The position numbers and the translations under genes were made by a program. Under the pieces are notes generated by a model, which worked only from the letters and a program-made list of their open reading frames with translations, had not been told where the DNA came from and searched no databases. This document shows, in pieces, positions 10,100 to 21,627 of a stretch of DNA of 35,684 nt. Where the stretch lies: contig SGPL01000352.1 of assembly GCA_004802705.1 (NCBI GenBank), positions 1 through 35,684 of the forward strand, given 5' to 3'. How positions within the stretch are numbered: the stretch's first letter is position 1; each line of letters begins with the position of its first letter. Source of the DNA: Bondarzewia mesenterica (Eukaryota; Basidiomycota; Agaricomycetes; Russulales; Bondarzewiaceae).

Positions 10100-12174
10100 T
10101 CAGATATTGGGGACCATCTCCAAAACTGCCATCACCCTCTCGTTGAGCTTCGTGATCTTCATTATGACGGCCTCTAACTCTGTGCCGGTTGTCGACACAC
10201 TGTCTGGCGTGTAGGCAGTAGGCAGCCTCAAGATCTCTCGCCTGAGCATAGCGTCAAGCAGCCTCAAAGTATGCGCATTCATCGACACGATCGCCTCTTC
10301 AGCATTCATCGCATGGTGCAATCGCAGGCGCGCTTCCCTTGCTTGTGTAAACTGCATTCGCATCGCTGCCAGCATAGCAGGCGTGATCCCAGACCAAGAT
10401 GCGACATCCCGGTGGTCAATCTGCAACCCGTGGATGTTGGCGGGTACAATGTAATGCCCAAACTGAACCCCCAACTCTTGAGAGATGTCCATGACATGTT
10501 GCTCACTGAGGCAATTCATGTAGGCTGTGCCATAGCCACTCGAGCACCACCCACGGTACCGCGCCAACTCAGCCATGAAGCGTTGCCCAAGATACTCATT
10601 GACGGCAATCGCCCCATGGGCCGCGGGAGCCAGCGCCGTCGACGTGACAGGTGGGTGACTCGGCATCAGCAATGCCAGTAAAGGATTGTCTGTCTGTCAC
10701 CCAGCATGATCCAAATAATCCCGGTTCAGTGCAAGACATCCCACAGATCACCATACTGCTTACCTCGTGATATATGTACAGAACATAAACGGGGACATCT
10801 TCAGCGAGACCCTGCTGCTGTAGCAACTCCAGACTCTTCCCCGATGGCGATACAGGCGCGAGGGCCACGTTTGGTTGCCCGACAGTGATGTCCACCCATC
10901 GTCCGAGCTCTCGAAAGTTGCCCGTGTGGTCCATGTAATTGTCCGATATTCTGGTCGGCCGATTCGACGTTCCAATCCGTGTTTGTGGGAGAAGTTCACT
11001 GCTGTCCCTGATGGCTCAGAGCGCGCATCCCGATGGTGCACCCAGAGTGATCAAGCCTTCTAACAAATATCCTACTGCTGGCACAGTGCTCGGAAGGGAC
11101 AATACTTCTGTGAACGTCCCTTCACGGCCTTCAGATCTAGATATTGACACGCCGATAAACAACAGTGCGGCTGAGGCACGAACGGCCACTAGCCCAATGT
11201 TAAGATGTCTGTTCAGGAAAGACAGGCATGCATCGAGACTTACTCTCTGGTGCTCGTTCTCTGGCAATTAGAGGTGGGAACGCCACATTGCCCCATTGCG
11301 CGATGCCACCATGTGGAAGTGCAGACCGACGAGTGGCCTCGCGGTCAGCGCGGCTGGATTCTACATTGAGCAGGATGAGATCTCGTAAAGCAATATATAC
11401 CTTGTCCCATACTGTTCTCGATGGTATCGCGATGGCTTGGTCGTCTCTCTGGCGTGTTCGGTGTGTGTTGGACGATTCCCGAGGTTGAGATGCTCTCCCC
11501 TGCTCGGACTCCTGTCAGAGGTGAATCCAGGCGAGCATGGATTGGCTCAAGTCCCTGCAGAGTTCGGATCACATTGATCAGTCCGAACATTGTGTTCGGC
11601 AGCTCGCGTCCTGCATTTGGATGATTAGCCCCATCTCCAGAATGAGGTAACAATTGCCTACCATTGGCCTCGTCCTGTGCCGCGCTTATCGCTGGAATCT
11701 CATCCCTCACTCGTTTTGGTTGGAGTGTATCCCCCCTTTGGGTTCCCTCTTCTATCGCCGAAGTGAGTGAGTCTTGCATGGCACGCTCACCTAGGAAGAC
11801 AATTATGACCACAGCAGAGGCAATACAGTGATACACGACATACCTGGTGTGGCAGTACACGAGGGGCTCTGTATTCCGAAATTAAACTCACCCCAGACCG
11901 CCGGTTCACCCACAGGGTCGCTGGTCAGAGGCCTCGATGGTGACGCCAAGACCGCAGCACGTTCCCCCTCTGATTCACGTGATGCAGACAACTCTTCATC
12001 CCTATGCTGGACGGGCGTATCCTGCATTTCAACCATCTGCCGAAGCGCCGCGCTGGCGTACATCGGCACGTCGCGCCGAAGTGGAGGGTGAATCAGTCGA
12101 CTTGACCGAGTTCTGTTGCTCAACGGAGCTGCAGGCGGGGACGAAACAGATGAGGACGATGAGGAGGAAGGCAT
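10100..12174 (-). CDS. Unrecognised seven-exon protein, about 582 aa
   Basis: I do not recognise the family. On the minus strand, exons 12174-11844, 11790-11662, 11610-11401, 11360-11244, 11188-11065, 11007-10764 and 10693-10100 join in one frame (583 codons including the stop). The N-terminus is a serine-rich low-complexity stretch (MPSSSSSSSVSSPPAAPLS), followed by charged, probably disordered sequence. The last 200 residues are more ordered, with a helix-rich segment (AAMRMQFTQAREARLRLHHA). No signal peptide is visible; a hydrophobic stretch (ASAALLFIGVSI) is too short for a sure membrane helix. The third intron is only 40 nt, and the donor at 11064 (GTTAGA) is weak, so that junction could differ. 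The start follows a poly-T tract on the coding strand. Confidence 0.5.
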
Positions 12175-12229
12175 TGCAGTCTAACAGTGCCCAACGACAG
12201 CAGCCTTGGTGAAAGAGGTTCTTGCCCCC

Positions 12230-12251
12230 AAAAAAAAAAAAAAAAAAAAAA
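12230..12251. repeat. A22 homopolymer
   Basis: Twenty-two adenines on the plus strand (poly-T on the coding strand of the minus gene, about 56 nt before its ATG). Poly(dA:dT) tracts exclude nucleosomes in fungal promoters, so it may be a promoter element; a retroposed tail is less likely because no inserted copy flanks it. Confidence 0.8.
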
Positions 12252-12978
12252 TAAAACCACAGCACCCAGGATTCCCGCGTGGTCCCCCACCGTGGTACTA
12301 ACTGGGCGGCACTCTGGTTAACTGCGCAGATCGGACGGGATGCGGTGCTTTCAGAGTCCTATGGCCGTGGATAACATGTTTGACAGTAAACTCATCATAT
12401 CCAGCTGTCACGTGCCCTCATCCCTTGTGCTTTGTGGACAGGTTTGAGGGCTGCACATTTTCGACACCATCCCAGACTCGTCCTGGCACTCATCTGGCGT
12501 GTGACCTACAGCTTATCTTTTCTCAAACTCGAGCGAAAACATCAGCCCATTGTAAAAACGCGATATAGTGGACACGTATACTCACGCCTCAAGCGAAACG
12601 TGACATAGTGGGGCCAAACAGAGGCCACTTCCCTTTGTATGAGGGGAACACACTGAGGAGTCAAGGTGCATGACAGAGACAAAAAATGCGAGACAGCATC
12701 AACATGAGATGCAAAAAGGGCAGCACGAGTGGGATTCAGACTTGGGAAGCACGGTACGTCTTCCCGAGCAATGGATGGCTCTCGACCAACAAGCATCGAG
12801 AGAGCCATCGGGCGCACGAGACACCTTGCCTGTCTCTCGCCACTTGAGGGAGATGACCTCTCCCTCGGTGGTGGAGGCGGTGGGCTTGCGGTGTGGTCGG
12901 CAAGAACGTGTTGAGGGCAGGCCAATTTAAAAGTGGAAAAGGGATGACGAGCATGAAGGCCGCAAGGTCCCGAGCGCT

Positions 12979-13091
12979 CTCAAAAAGGCTATAAACCGAC
13001 AGGGATACACGAATTTTGCGGTTTCAAGGCCCTCAAAAAGGCTATTTTCGGGAAGGAAATGGCCGATTTTGACCCTCAAAAAGGCTATTTT
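12979..13091 (+). repeat. Three spaced copies of CTCAAAAAGGCTAT
   Basis: Copies start at 12979, 13032 and 13075. The second and third extend to CCTCAAAAAGGCTATTTT and are each followed by a CGGGAA-type stretch. They lie 170-280 bp upstream of the questin-oxidase-like ATG. The surrounding 12252-13259 spacer between the divergent genes has no other supported gene. Confidence 0.75.
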
Positions 13092-13259
13092 TCCGGGAAA
13101 CCTACATAGGAGCTTCACGGGGCCTCAGTGAAGTTACTCAGTGACCACTGACGACATTCCACTCTCACCCGATTCATGCGCCGTTTTCCCACCACTTTTA
13201 CTCTTCCCCATCCCTCCTCGTCCCCAACTCTCATTCGACATCTTCATCAGAGGTTCTTC

Positions 13260-15336
13260 ATGGCTAGCACCGGCGATAGACTTCCCACAGGACTCCCGCG
13301 CACCATCCATAAGGATGTGCTCACCGTTCCGGGTGCAAGCCCGGCGAGCAAGGCCCTCGTCGAGCGGCTGCTCGAGCGGGATAGGGAGGAAGCACATTGT
13401 TTTCACGGACCTGGGTTCCATAATCACCTCAGTCACCAGTGCGTTCGCTTTTATTTTAATCTTCTGGTAGCCACCAGGTTGTTCCATGTCTTTGGGTTGG
13501 GCGAGAGGGGATGTCGCGTTTGTCTGAGAAAGCGATGAGAGAGGGGTTGACACAGCCTTATCCTCTCGGATACTGCGATTCTGTAGTCTGAGTACGTTAG
13601 TCCCTAGTGCGCTAGTGTTTGTGTGGAACTAAACGATCGTCATCCGTTTTGTGGTCTGAAAACGTTGGGTCCATGCAGTGTGAGATTTGAATTGATCACG
13701 CTGAATCTTTTCTTCATTATTCTTGTCATGACGCTGGCAGTGCAATGTTCAGATGCTGACGGTGTCTTGCTTCAGTCTCCTTGCGGCTTATGACCTTGGT
13801 GCGCCGCCCGCGCTCCTCCAAGCTGCATACGATGATGGACGTCGTGGTCTCCTGCCGATCTTTACTTCCGATCGTCCCAAGAGAACCGTCGAGCGCCAAA
13901 ACGTGCACATTGGTGCAGAAAATTGGACTCAGTTCTTGGGACAGGAGAAGTATGTCGATCGAACACTCTTCCATATGCGAGCCTCCACTGACCGGGGTTC
14001 CAGGTATTATGCGAATTATTTGTCATTTTTTTCGGAGGAGGTCAAGCGCCTCGGAGGCAAGGGCGCATATGAGTACTATATTTTCTCTGAAGATGCGAAT
14101 GCGTTCAAAGCATACATGTTAGAACGCTTTGTTGGCGGAGCGTATGTGCTCAATTTTTCAGAATACCGGTGTCGTCTCGTTGACTGTCTTTCTCAGGGTA
14201 CATCCTCTCATTCAGATGGGCGTAAGTAAAATTTGATATCATCTTAGTCTGAAATTAGAACTCTTTTTCGCAGTATGCTATCGAATTCGGCAGTGACGCG
14301 ATGGTAGCGCAAGGTAGGTCCTAACAAGCTGTCTTCCACGCAGTGTGTTCACAGCGTCTTTTAGCTCTTGCCATAACAGCCGTGCATAACGCTCACGAGC
14401 CTCGTGTCTTCTCATGGAATGCTCATGAATCGTCTGCTGCAAAGACGGACGACTTTGATTCCACCCACGGGGGTTACACCCTTCTTTCCATTTTCCGCGA
14501 AGCCTACATATCGGACGTCATGACTCCAGTCTTACCGTACGATCCCGACGCGCTCCTCTCCAAGCGCACGAAAGAAGCACTCACCCCAGCTCGTATCGTC
14601 GAAATTCGTCGTCTCACGTCCCTCTGGTCAATCACTCCCACCCTTACGCCCGCGCAGCTATCGCAGAAAGTTGAAGAGCTCTTCTTCCTTGCTACCTTAC
14701 TGTTCGCGGGAGTGGGCAAGAAGGGAAGGAAAGAGAGATTGGATTTCTTCTTGATGCATGTGCTCACGAGTTCCGTCTTCGTCCCGACCCTCGTCAGCGC
14801 TCTAGGAAGCGGCGAAGCGAGGGCTCGCTTGCTGGGCGCGTTCTTACCCGTGACATTGGGGTATCTGCTTGTCAGAGGAAGGCCGAGGATCGATTGCGAA
14901 TTGATCATGAGCTACACTGCTTCACCACGGCCGCCGGTGAGCGGCAAAAAGGAAAAGCTTCCAGAGACTCCCTATGCTCTGGGCGATCCAGTAGGGAATC
15001 CAGACGAATATACGAACCCTTGGCCGACTCTCCTCACACACGTCCTCCCGGCACGCGATGCGCACACGCTCAAGGCACTGCGCACGCTGTGGGTCGCCGC
15101 GCAGCGCTACGGCGGCGTGTCGGCCGGCGAGATGATTGGGGCGCGCGATTCCGAGGGCAAGGAGACACTCCCCGGTTCGGGTACGTTGGATGGGAGTGTG
15201 TTTGTCAGGGCCGCTGGGGCGCTGGTCAGGGTTATGGGNTGGNTTGGGCCTGGAGAAGGGCGGCGGGCAGTCGGAGGGGCAATGGGATCGGAGTGGGCTT
15301 GGGTGGGATGCGGCTTGGGAGGGAGGTGATGATTGA
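13260..15336 (+). CDS. Questin-oxidase-like protein (DUF4243 family)
   Basis: Members of this family include fungal questin oxidase, a Baeyer-Villiger-type enzyme that opens an anthraquinone ring; most relatives are uncharacterised. Six exons (13260-13438, 13776-13949, 14004-14141, 14197-14221, 14274-14313, 14365-15336) give about 508 aa, near the usual size. Family hallmarks are HGPGFHNHLSHHLLAAYDLG near residue 50, YYANYLSFFSEEVKRLG, the RFVGGAVHPLIQMGYAIEFG block and the C-terminal GLGWDAAWEG. The first intron is long for this locus (337 nt). One extra base near the Ns at 15239-15245 shifts the frame; uncorrected translation stops at 15329 with an atypical tail, while the conserved end stops at 15336. 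It is transcribed divergently from the unknown gene at 12174. The substrate cannot be told. Confidence 0.9.
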
Positions 15337-15879
15337 GGTTGTTTCTCGTANTGCGATGCGTGGTNAGGCTATTNGTGCTTTTTCTTTGTAACATTAAGAT
15401 GGAAACCAGGTTACAAGTCAATTGTACAATACGTGTATACGTAAAAGTGTATGAATATTTCTTCTTTTTTTCCTCGTCGCAAGCCNCACAAGCTGGATCC
15501 CCGACAAAGCTATATTTTATCCCTCTGGGCAAGTCTTAATAGGTCTATTGCTTTNNGCGACTTGCTCGCCTTNCCCGCCACTGAACGGTATNNTCTANGA
15601 CTAGTCTGCTTCACTCANAATNTCTTTCTCTCCTCATAGTACATTATCTTCTCTGGATGTCTCGAGATNGCTCTGAGCTCCAGCACTACNAAGGGNGCTN
15701 CCTNGCACGGGNGACTGAACAAATGNAANAATATTANGNTATTNGAAGGGNATACAAAACGCGAGNGNNGACTAATGCTGAACNCACAAAGAGTATATAT
15801 TGATGCANCTCCAACACCGAANTGCCTACTTCTTATCACTCGAAGNTTGACTGCGCTGCCCATCATCCANNATCCAAAC
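15337..15879. other. Low-quality spacer with many Ns
   Basis: Probable 3' ends of the convergent questin-oxidase-like and permease genes. Scattered N bases prevent further annotation. Confidence 0.4.
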
Positions 15880-17580
15880 CTTNCNNTNCNTNCTNNNNCT
15901 CNNCANNCNCGACGNNTCGCNNNNGGTCTTTTGAACCAGTTGGGGAAAAATAGTAAGTAACCGACAACGGCANGACACCGCCCATGGCGACGACTGTGTA
16001 GTTCATCTGTGCTAGGGTCGTCTGCGGGGTCGTGAGGAAGAGAAGGACGATTGCCATGAAGGTCATCCNTGANACCGCGACAATANCGACTGGAAGGCTC
16101 TGTATATATGACAGCGTGTNTCATATGAGTCTAGGACTTAATGTCACGGTCNTATTNAAGATGCACAAATATACCAAGGTTGAAGGGTCCCGGCTTGAAG
16201 TGATTCCCACCTAGGAATCTCGACACGATGGGTANAGAGTNCGAGATATATTGCGCCACGACTCCTAAGGTGAACACCGCTCCGATCGCAGCTGGTCNTG
16301 CAAANGAGAGNAGGCAAAGCAAANCTGCCAGGAGAACGGCAAGCCAGACGCAATTTACGGGCGANNCTGAGAACCGGTTGGTGNGGTNAAGGAAGCGGGA
16401 GAAGGGTAGGGCGCCATCTCGTGCGAAGGCAAAATTCTGNCGCGACGAGACGGTGATCTGTGAGATGTTTTCACAGGTGTNAGAGTCGAGCTCTNAGAAA
16501 GACACGGGGAATAGTATGAACCATGCTTANGCCAATCATGAAATCATGAGTGACCAGGGCGGTNAATGAAAAAGCAATTGCGACCTACTGGGATATTATG
16601 ATGAACGACTAGNTGGCTAAAGTACCGTTCTTGCCAAAGCTATTGAAGAAGATCTGCGGACATATGCATTGTCAACTAGCGCTCTCACCGGGAAAGTGAT
16701 GAGCATTGCTGTAGCCATGGGCTGNCCAATNGGNCTTGACAGTAGACTCTCNNNGTCACTTCNCATATGGAACACCAGGATGACGTTGATGACTGCAACA
16801 AAGCAAGACATATTGAGGTTGCTGGACATCAGCCGCGATGCATACCCAATCCAAGACCACAACCTAAGACCATCGAGCACATGAGCGCCCNCGGAACTAN
16901 TATGTTTGGGTTCCGGGCTTCTTCGCTGATGTGAACGCTGGAGTCGAAACCGCCTAAGCCGATACTCGTGAGTGAGAACGCCGTGCCAATGTAGAAATGA
17001 ATGCAAATTGGTCTCATCAATAACCCACAGAAGTGCTAGAAAGCTGAGGACGAAGGCGTACTAACCATTAGGCTAACGATATACTGTCGTATTAGTCGGC
17101 GAATCAAATGCTTGGGTGCCGCAAAGCATGGAAAGGACATACAGTTTTTCAAACCTCCAAAATGCGAATGAAGCTGCATTCTTGAACTCCTTCGCTGTTG
17201 CCGCCAGAATGCCGATGNTGAATGCAAGACAAAGGCTGNGAGATGAAAGAGATGAGGCACTGTAGCACTGCNCTCAATAGGACGTCCATACGCACAGAAC
17301 ATTGATAGTGATATAGACTGCCAATCAGGCCGTGACATAAGTATCAGCAGCGCGCAGTACAATGCGCTNAATGGTTCGCCNGATCAATCTAATTCAGCAT
17401 CACATCGCTTTATAGAGAAACAGCCGGACACTTACTATGTTNGATACACTGTGCTGTGGGCANGAACGTCAAGTTGGATCCTATGCTTGCAGCGGCTATG
17501 ATNTGAANCGNNCATNCCCAGTCGACACCCGCTAGGCCGNAAATTACGATTCTAACCCATCGTTCGCTCTCGTCTACCGN
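15880..17580 (-). pseudogene. Amino-acid/GABA-type permease (APC superfamily), N-terminally truncated and degraded
   Basis: APC permeases are membrane transporters of about 12 helices. In N-terminal to C-terminal order the minus strand shows a GVDW and AAASIGSNLTF segment near 17.5 kb, AATAKEFKNAASFAF near 17.2 kb, SIGLGGFDSSVHISEEARNP near 16.93 kb, the segment ESLLSxxIxQPMATAMLI near 16.75 kb, QNFAFARDGALPFSRF near 16.43 kb, and the last helices (MTFMAIVLLFLTTPQTTLAQ then MNYTVVAMGGV) near 16.0 kb. A clean intron is 16100-16166. The first roughly 120 residues, including the first helices, are not found upstream, where a gap of Ns begins. Frame breaks occur near 15.97, 17.1 and 17.35 kb. Many Ns mean sequencing error cannot be separated from real decay. 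Confidence 0.75.
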
Positions 17581-17800
17581 GCTGCAGGAGGGGCATTGAT
17601 GCATGTGTCAATCTACGAGTATCTGTGGCGAGAANGGAGAAGTAACATCGAGAAGAGAAACGAGATCTCCCTATATCTATAAGAATCACTGTATATGCTC
17701 AACGATTGCCAAAGATATTGGGATATNGTTGGCGATCTGTGTCAATACACATNAATACATGACGATTACGAGGTACTTACAGGTGAGTACAGATCTGTAC

Positions 17801-17878
17801 NNNTNGTANNNNNNNNNNNNNNNNNNNNNNNNNNNNNNNNNNNNNNNNNNNNNNNNNNNNNNNNNNNNNNNNNNNNNN
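17801..17878. other. Assembly gap (run of Ns)
   Basis: A nearly continuous N run. Sequence on its two sides shows no shared gene, and the missing 5' part of the permease is not found beyond it. The true length is unknown. From 17879 to 18602 I see no supported gene; a 62-codon frame at 18312-18500 starts with a signal-peptide-like stretch (RLRVVFxLGLLALF) but leads nowhere. Confidence 0.9.
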
Positions 17879-18602
17879 TTTCAAAATTTCAAGGTCAGCC
17901 TGACCTGACAAGGATATTTTTCGGCGTGAGCTTCAGTTCATCCTTTGAAGTCGTTTATTATCTTCCTATTGTATATGTACATTGTCCATCTTCAACACTC
18001 CTTCTATCATCCACATGCTGGTCAAAATATTCTTTATTTCATTCCATCCTTATCGGTGTGGTCTGACCTTCCTCGCTNGAAGAATATGTACGGGCCTTGT
18101 TTCGAGGCTGATCAAACTTCAGTAGATGTGGACAAGAGCGCGCCTGTGAGAAGTTCTATCGAACTGCGCGGCTCTACCCATCTCCATCAGTGCATCGACA
18201 ATTCGGTGCTTCCATTCATATAGTGTCTTGCCCTGGGGAATTCGTCTTCCAGATCTCGTTGTAGGTAGCAACCCCTCCGGATTTCGCAATGACAACACAC
18301 CCTGACAGGCATTGGATGGAGCGGCGCGTCTACGCGTCGTTTTCNTTCTGGGCCTCCTTGCTCTTTTCAGGCCTCTCACGAGCTCTCATCTGCTGCTCAC
18401 GGTAACGGCAACCTCTCCTCTTGCTTGGTTCTTTCCATCGGTCCCGACTATGCCCCTGCCCCACAGCTGTGCCCCCGTCGCGAATGACGATAGTAAGTAG
18501 CTGAGCATGTCAACCCACATTTCCCGTTATCGGACTGACCGTCCGTCAAGATAATTCTGAGAGCGAGGANAACACGTTTCTCGTCGAAAGGCACCTCGAT
18601 CA

Positions 18603-19430
18603 ATGGCGCATCGCGTTTGGTCGCTGGCACTCTNCTTCGGTCTTGGGAGTTGTATTCTGCTGACGGCTCTCAACACATATCTCGTCCATTTCGTCCTTCG
18701 TATCCCTCCAGACCCGACCATTTACGCCGCTTATNCGGAATCGCCATCTCTTCCTCGACCCAATCAATTCATTGGCCTCGAGAGCGTCGACGGAAGTTGG
18801 CCTGGATATATCCGACCCGGCCCNATAGTCAACTGGGCTCATGTTCTGACGCAGGCGAACGAGGAGAGAGATGAATATGTCTACCTCATGACACGCGCCG
18901 GTGATTCACTTCTGTGGGTACCGTGAGTCCCGATGACAAGCATTTTTTCGTTAATGCAACTGTAAGCTTTCGCCTTAATAATGTCGATTGTTTGCATCGA
19001 TACCCTACGACGTTGTAAATGAGCGCGATCGCTCAATTCCGCATGGATTTTGGGATGGAGACCTGCGAGCTTGTTCTGAATGTCTCGTCTTCCGAGTCGC
19101 TCGCACGAGAGGATGATCCTCGATATCCATATAACAGGACCCTCCACACGTAGTCCCCGTTTCCGCTCATCCCCGCCCCCATCACCGTCTATCAACTCTC
19201 CTCCGATCGCTTTCTGGACGTGCGGTCGCTCTCGTGGAGGACTAAGCCGGCGAGGTCGAAGCTGATAGGCACGTTCGACGTGGTCGAGCAAGTCGCTGTG
19301 CATTTGCCGGCGTTCTCTTGTGAGAGGGATTCGCTCCAGACATCTGAATTTGTGCACGCTAATAGGTCTAGTGGAGAGGTTCAGCGTGGATGCACTATGA
19401 TTAGTGGCAGGACACACGGGATATGTTAGG
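18603..19430 (+). pseudogene. Membrane-anchored Agaricomycete protein (But2-like family), disrupted
   Basis: An N-terminal segment (18603-18926) carries one membrane helix (SCILLTALNTYLVHFVL) and then PNQFIGLESVDGSWPGYIRP. Further on, IAQFRMDFGMETCELVLNVS near 19040-19100 and YQLSSDRFLDVRSLSWRTKP near 19190-19250 follow, ending with HLPAFSCERDSLQTSEFV. This order (anchor, FIGLE-type block, QFR..D.GME.C.L.L block, cysteine-containing beta-rich tail) recalls a large family of basidiomycete single-pass proteins, some annotated as But2 C-terminal-like. The pieces do not join cleanly: in-frame stops occur at about 18925 and 19140 and no canonical introns remove both, and N bases are present. Function is unknown. 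Decay or sequence error are both possible. Confidence 0.4.
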
Positions 19431-20323
19431 TATGCGTTCCTCCGTCCTCTGTCATTTGGTAATTCACTGGACTCGAATGTGTTTTCATGACCGCGCTCAT
19501 CGATTTAACCTGTCACGCAGCAGCGCGAGTGATCTAATGATGTGGTGAATCTCCAAAATATGCATTTGACTCGGCTCAATCTGTGATCTTTAGGAATCCT
19601 GTTGGGTCGTCGTGCATGCTGTGCTTTGTACCGATTCCTCCGTTCCATATTTTGATGGCACACAGCGCGTAAGGGATACTTCAATGAAAGTGATTGATAC
19701 TTCAATTTGGGTGGAGCGGCCTCATGCCAATGCTCGGAACCCGAGTCCCCATCTGACTTTATTCATGAACCGCATTCGGACCTTGTTCATCGCCCCTTAT
19801 CTTTGACGTCGACTGCCATTTGTTGATTGGTATCGCCTCTCCAGGACCGACGGCAACTTAAGCAATATCCGGCTCGTGGGATTACCTCGACAGTCATGGG
19901 CACATTTCGTGTTGCCCCCAGGATGAAGCATCAAATTCGGGAACACGTTCTGTTTCCTGTGGAATGCCACCTCGATATAGTATGGAAACATTCTGTCACA
20001 ACCCACTTTACTTCCACAACATCGGCTTCGCCGTGGGTTGATATGGAATCCGTGAACGTCGCATCTATGAATGCATCGGCAGTTCTCGGGCACGGCATTG
20101 TCCATACGTTGTCTGGATTTTTGACGCTGATTAGTTGTATTTTTAAGCGTAGAACGCACATTCAGCATTATTTTAAGCTGGACGACGCCCACCGCCTGCC
20201 ATAACCCTCCACTACAGCTCCACTCCTAATCCGACAAGTCAGATCCAAAGATCCGCGTTCGCTAGGTGGAGGAGTTAAGTGGTAAGACTTTCTTGTTCAC
20301 TCTAGTAAGCAGCAACGTCGGAC
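19431..20323. other. Spacer without a supported gene
   Basis: Overlapping 125- and 131-codon frames on opposite strands near 19.8-20.2 kb have no motif and no splice-linked neighbours, so neither is called. Confidence 0.4.
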
Positions 20324-21239
20324 ATGTCCTTTATTCCTCTAAATGTCGATGCAGAGAAAGCCACAGACGCCTAGGTTGGAGCTTTCAAAGTTGGTAGGAT
20401 GTGCACTCTGCCTGTCGGGATCTTTGAGTTGACCTTAGCCCCCACTGATTTTTTCGTAGCGGCAGTCAGTGCTGGAGATGAAAAGTTCTTTAGAAGGTTC
20501 TTGTACTCCACGCTGATAGCAGCCAGCAGAGCATAGAAGTGTATTTTGCCGGCTATGGCGATACGCCCGTCGCAGGCGTTGCGACTCGGTAGGGCTCGGT
20601 ACTCTTCAGATCGGACCCTCCTCGATACGTACGTGACTATGCATGTTCGTTGACCGCGGAAAGACCTCTCAATAGTTTTGCAGTCCAGAGCAATGAGAAG
20701 GCGGATTCCATGAGTTTATTGCGGAGTTTACTCCAGAATTCAAGAAGTGGTGGATGGAATACGTACGTGGGTCGCCTCCATTCCCATTAACAACACGTCT
20801 TGACTTCATTCTCAGTTTATTCCAAATTATGAATCTCAGACTGCGGAAGCTTTGGGAGAGGAAGTGAAATTGGGCTCGTGGCACCTTCAATTTATTGGTG
20901 CTCGTCCCGAAATCCAGCGTCACGGCATCGGGAATGCCTTGATTGAGCAGGTACATGAGAAGGTCTGCGCATGAACTTCCATCTTCTGCTAGAGATACGT
21001 CGCTTAATCTTCTTCCTTCATTAACAGGCGAAAGCTGAGGGAAAGGCGCTCTGTCTTGAGATATAAGATGACGGAACTGTGAGGTTACTCCCATCGTTTG
21101 CTTGACCAAACCCGCTAATATCGCTCTGAAGGTTAAATTCTACGAAGGTTGCGATTTCTCTGTAAGAGGTGCTCCTGATCAGTACGATAATCCTATGCAC
21201 AATTTCCCTATGTGGATAATGTCAATGGATAAGGCATGA
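20324..21239 (+). pseudogene. GNAT-family N-acetyltransferase pseudogene
   Basis: GNAT enzymes move an acetyl group from acetyl-CoA to an amine. Recognisable blocks in order are MSFIPLNVDAEKATDA, EVYFAGYGDTPVAGVAT, the segment EGGFHEFIAEFTPEFKKWWM, EALGEEVKLGSWHLQFIGAR with the acetyl-CoA loop PEIQRHGIGNALIEQ, and the end VKFYEGCDFSVRGAPDQYDN up to a stop at 21237-21239. Intron borders are still legible. In-frame stops sit at 20372-20374 (TAG), 20590-20592 (TAG), 20694-20696 (TGA) and 21064-21066 (TAA), and there is a frame slip near 20535. Each stop falls where relatives would plausibly have Gln, Trp, Arg and Gln, so each needs only one C-to-T or G-to-A change. There are no Ns here, so these are likely real. 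Confidence 0.82.
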
Positions 21240-21627
21240 CTCTGTGCACTTAGTCTTCCTCCTAACTTCACATTAGCTTCATTGTCTCTTGCAAACATGC
21301 ATGCTGCCGGAGACGATGCCATGACAGGGTTTGAGTACCTAGACTCATGGCTGCCTCTTTTCCTTGCCTCGAATACACTTATCATGTTGGACTGTACACC
21401 GTATCTTCTGACGCACCGCTGTTTTTCCCAGTCGGGTTCGGCTCATCTCTCGCTTTCACAGAAGCGCAAAGTGTGGGCAGAAATGACAACATCGTCGATA
21501 CCATCCAGTTCAACTCTCTTGGTATACGGTTAGTATCGAAGAAAATGCTTAGAATCCATATAGATAGCAGCAAAATAAATAGGTATGAAACAAGTCAGTG
21601 GCAAGGGGGAGAACTGAGGACTGTGAG

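Noticed and set aside
10271..11271. Plus-strand frames of 110-136 codons over the unknown minus-strand gene
   Set aside because: They lie antisense to a seven-exon minus-strand model that joins in frame, so they are shadows.
12230..12251. Poly(A) tail of a retroposed gene copy
   Set aside because: No intron-less gene copy precedes the A-run and no target-site duplication is visible; a promoter-type homopolymer is simpler.
18603..18926. UstYa-like (DUF3328) oxidase fragment
   Set aside because: The short N-terminal membrane segment looked similar, but no HxxHC-type motifs follow; the downstream QFR..D.GME.C block fits another membrane-anchored family better.
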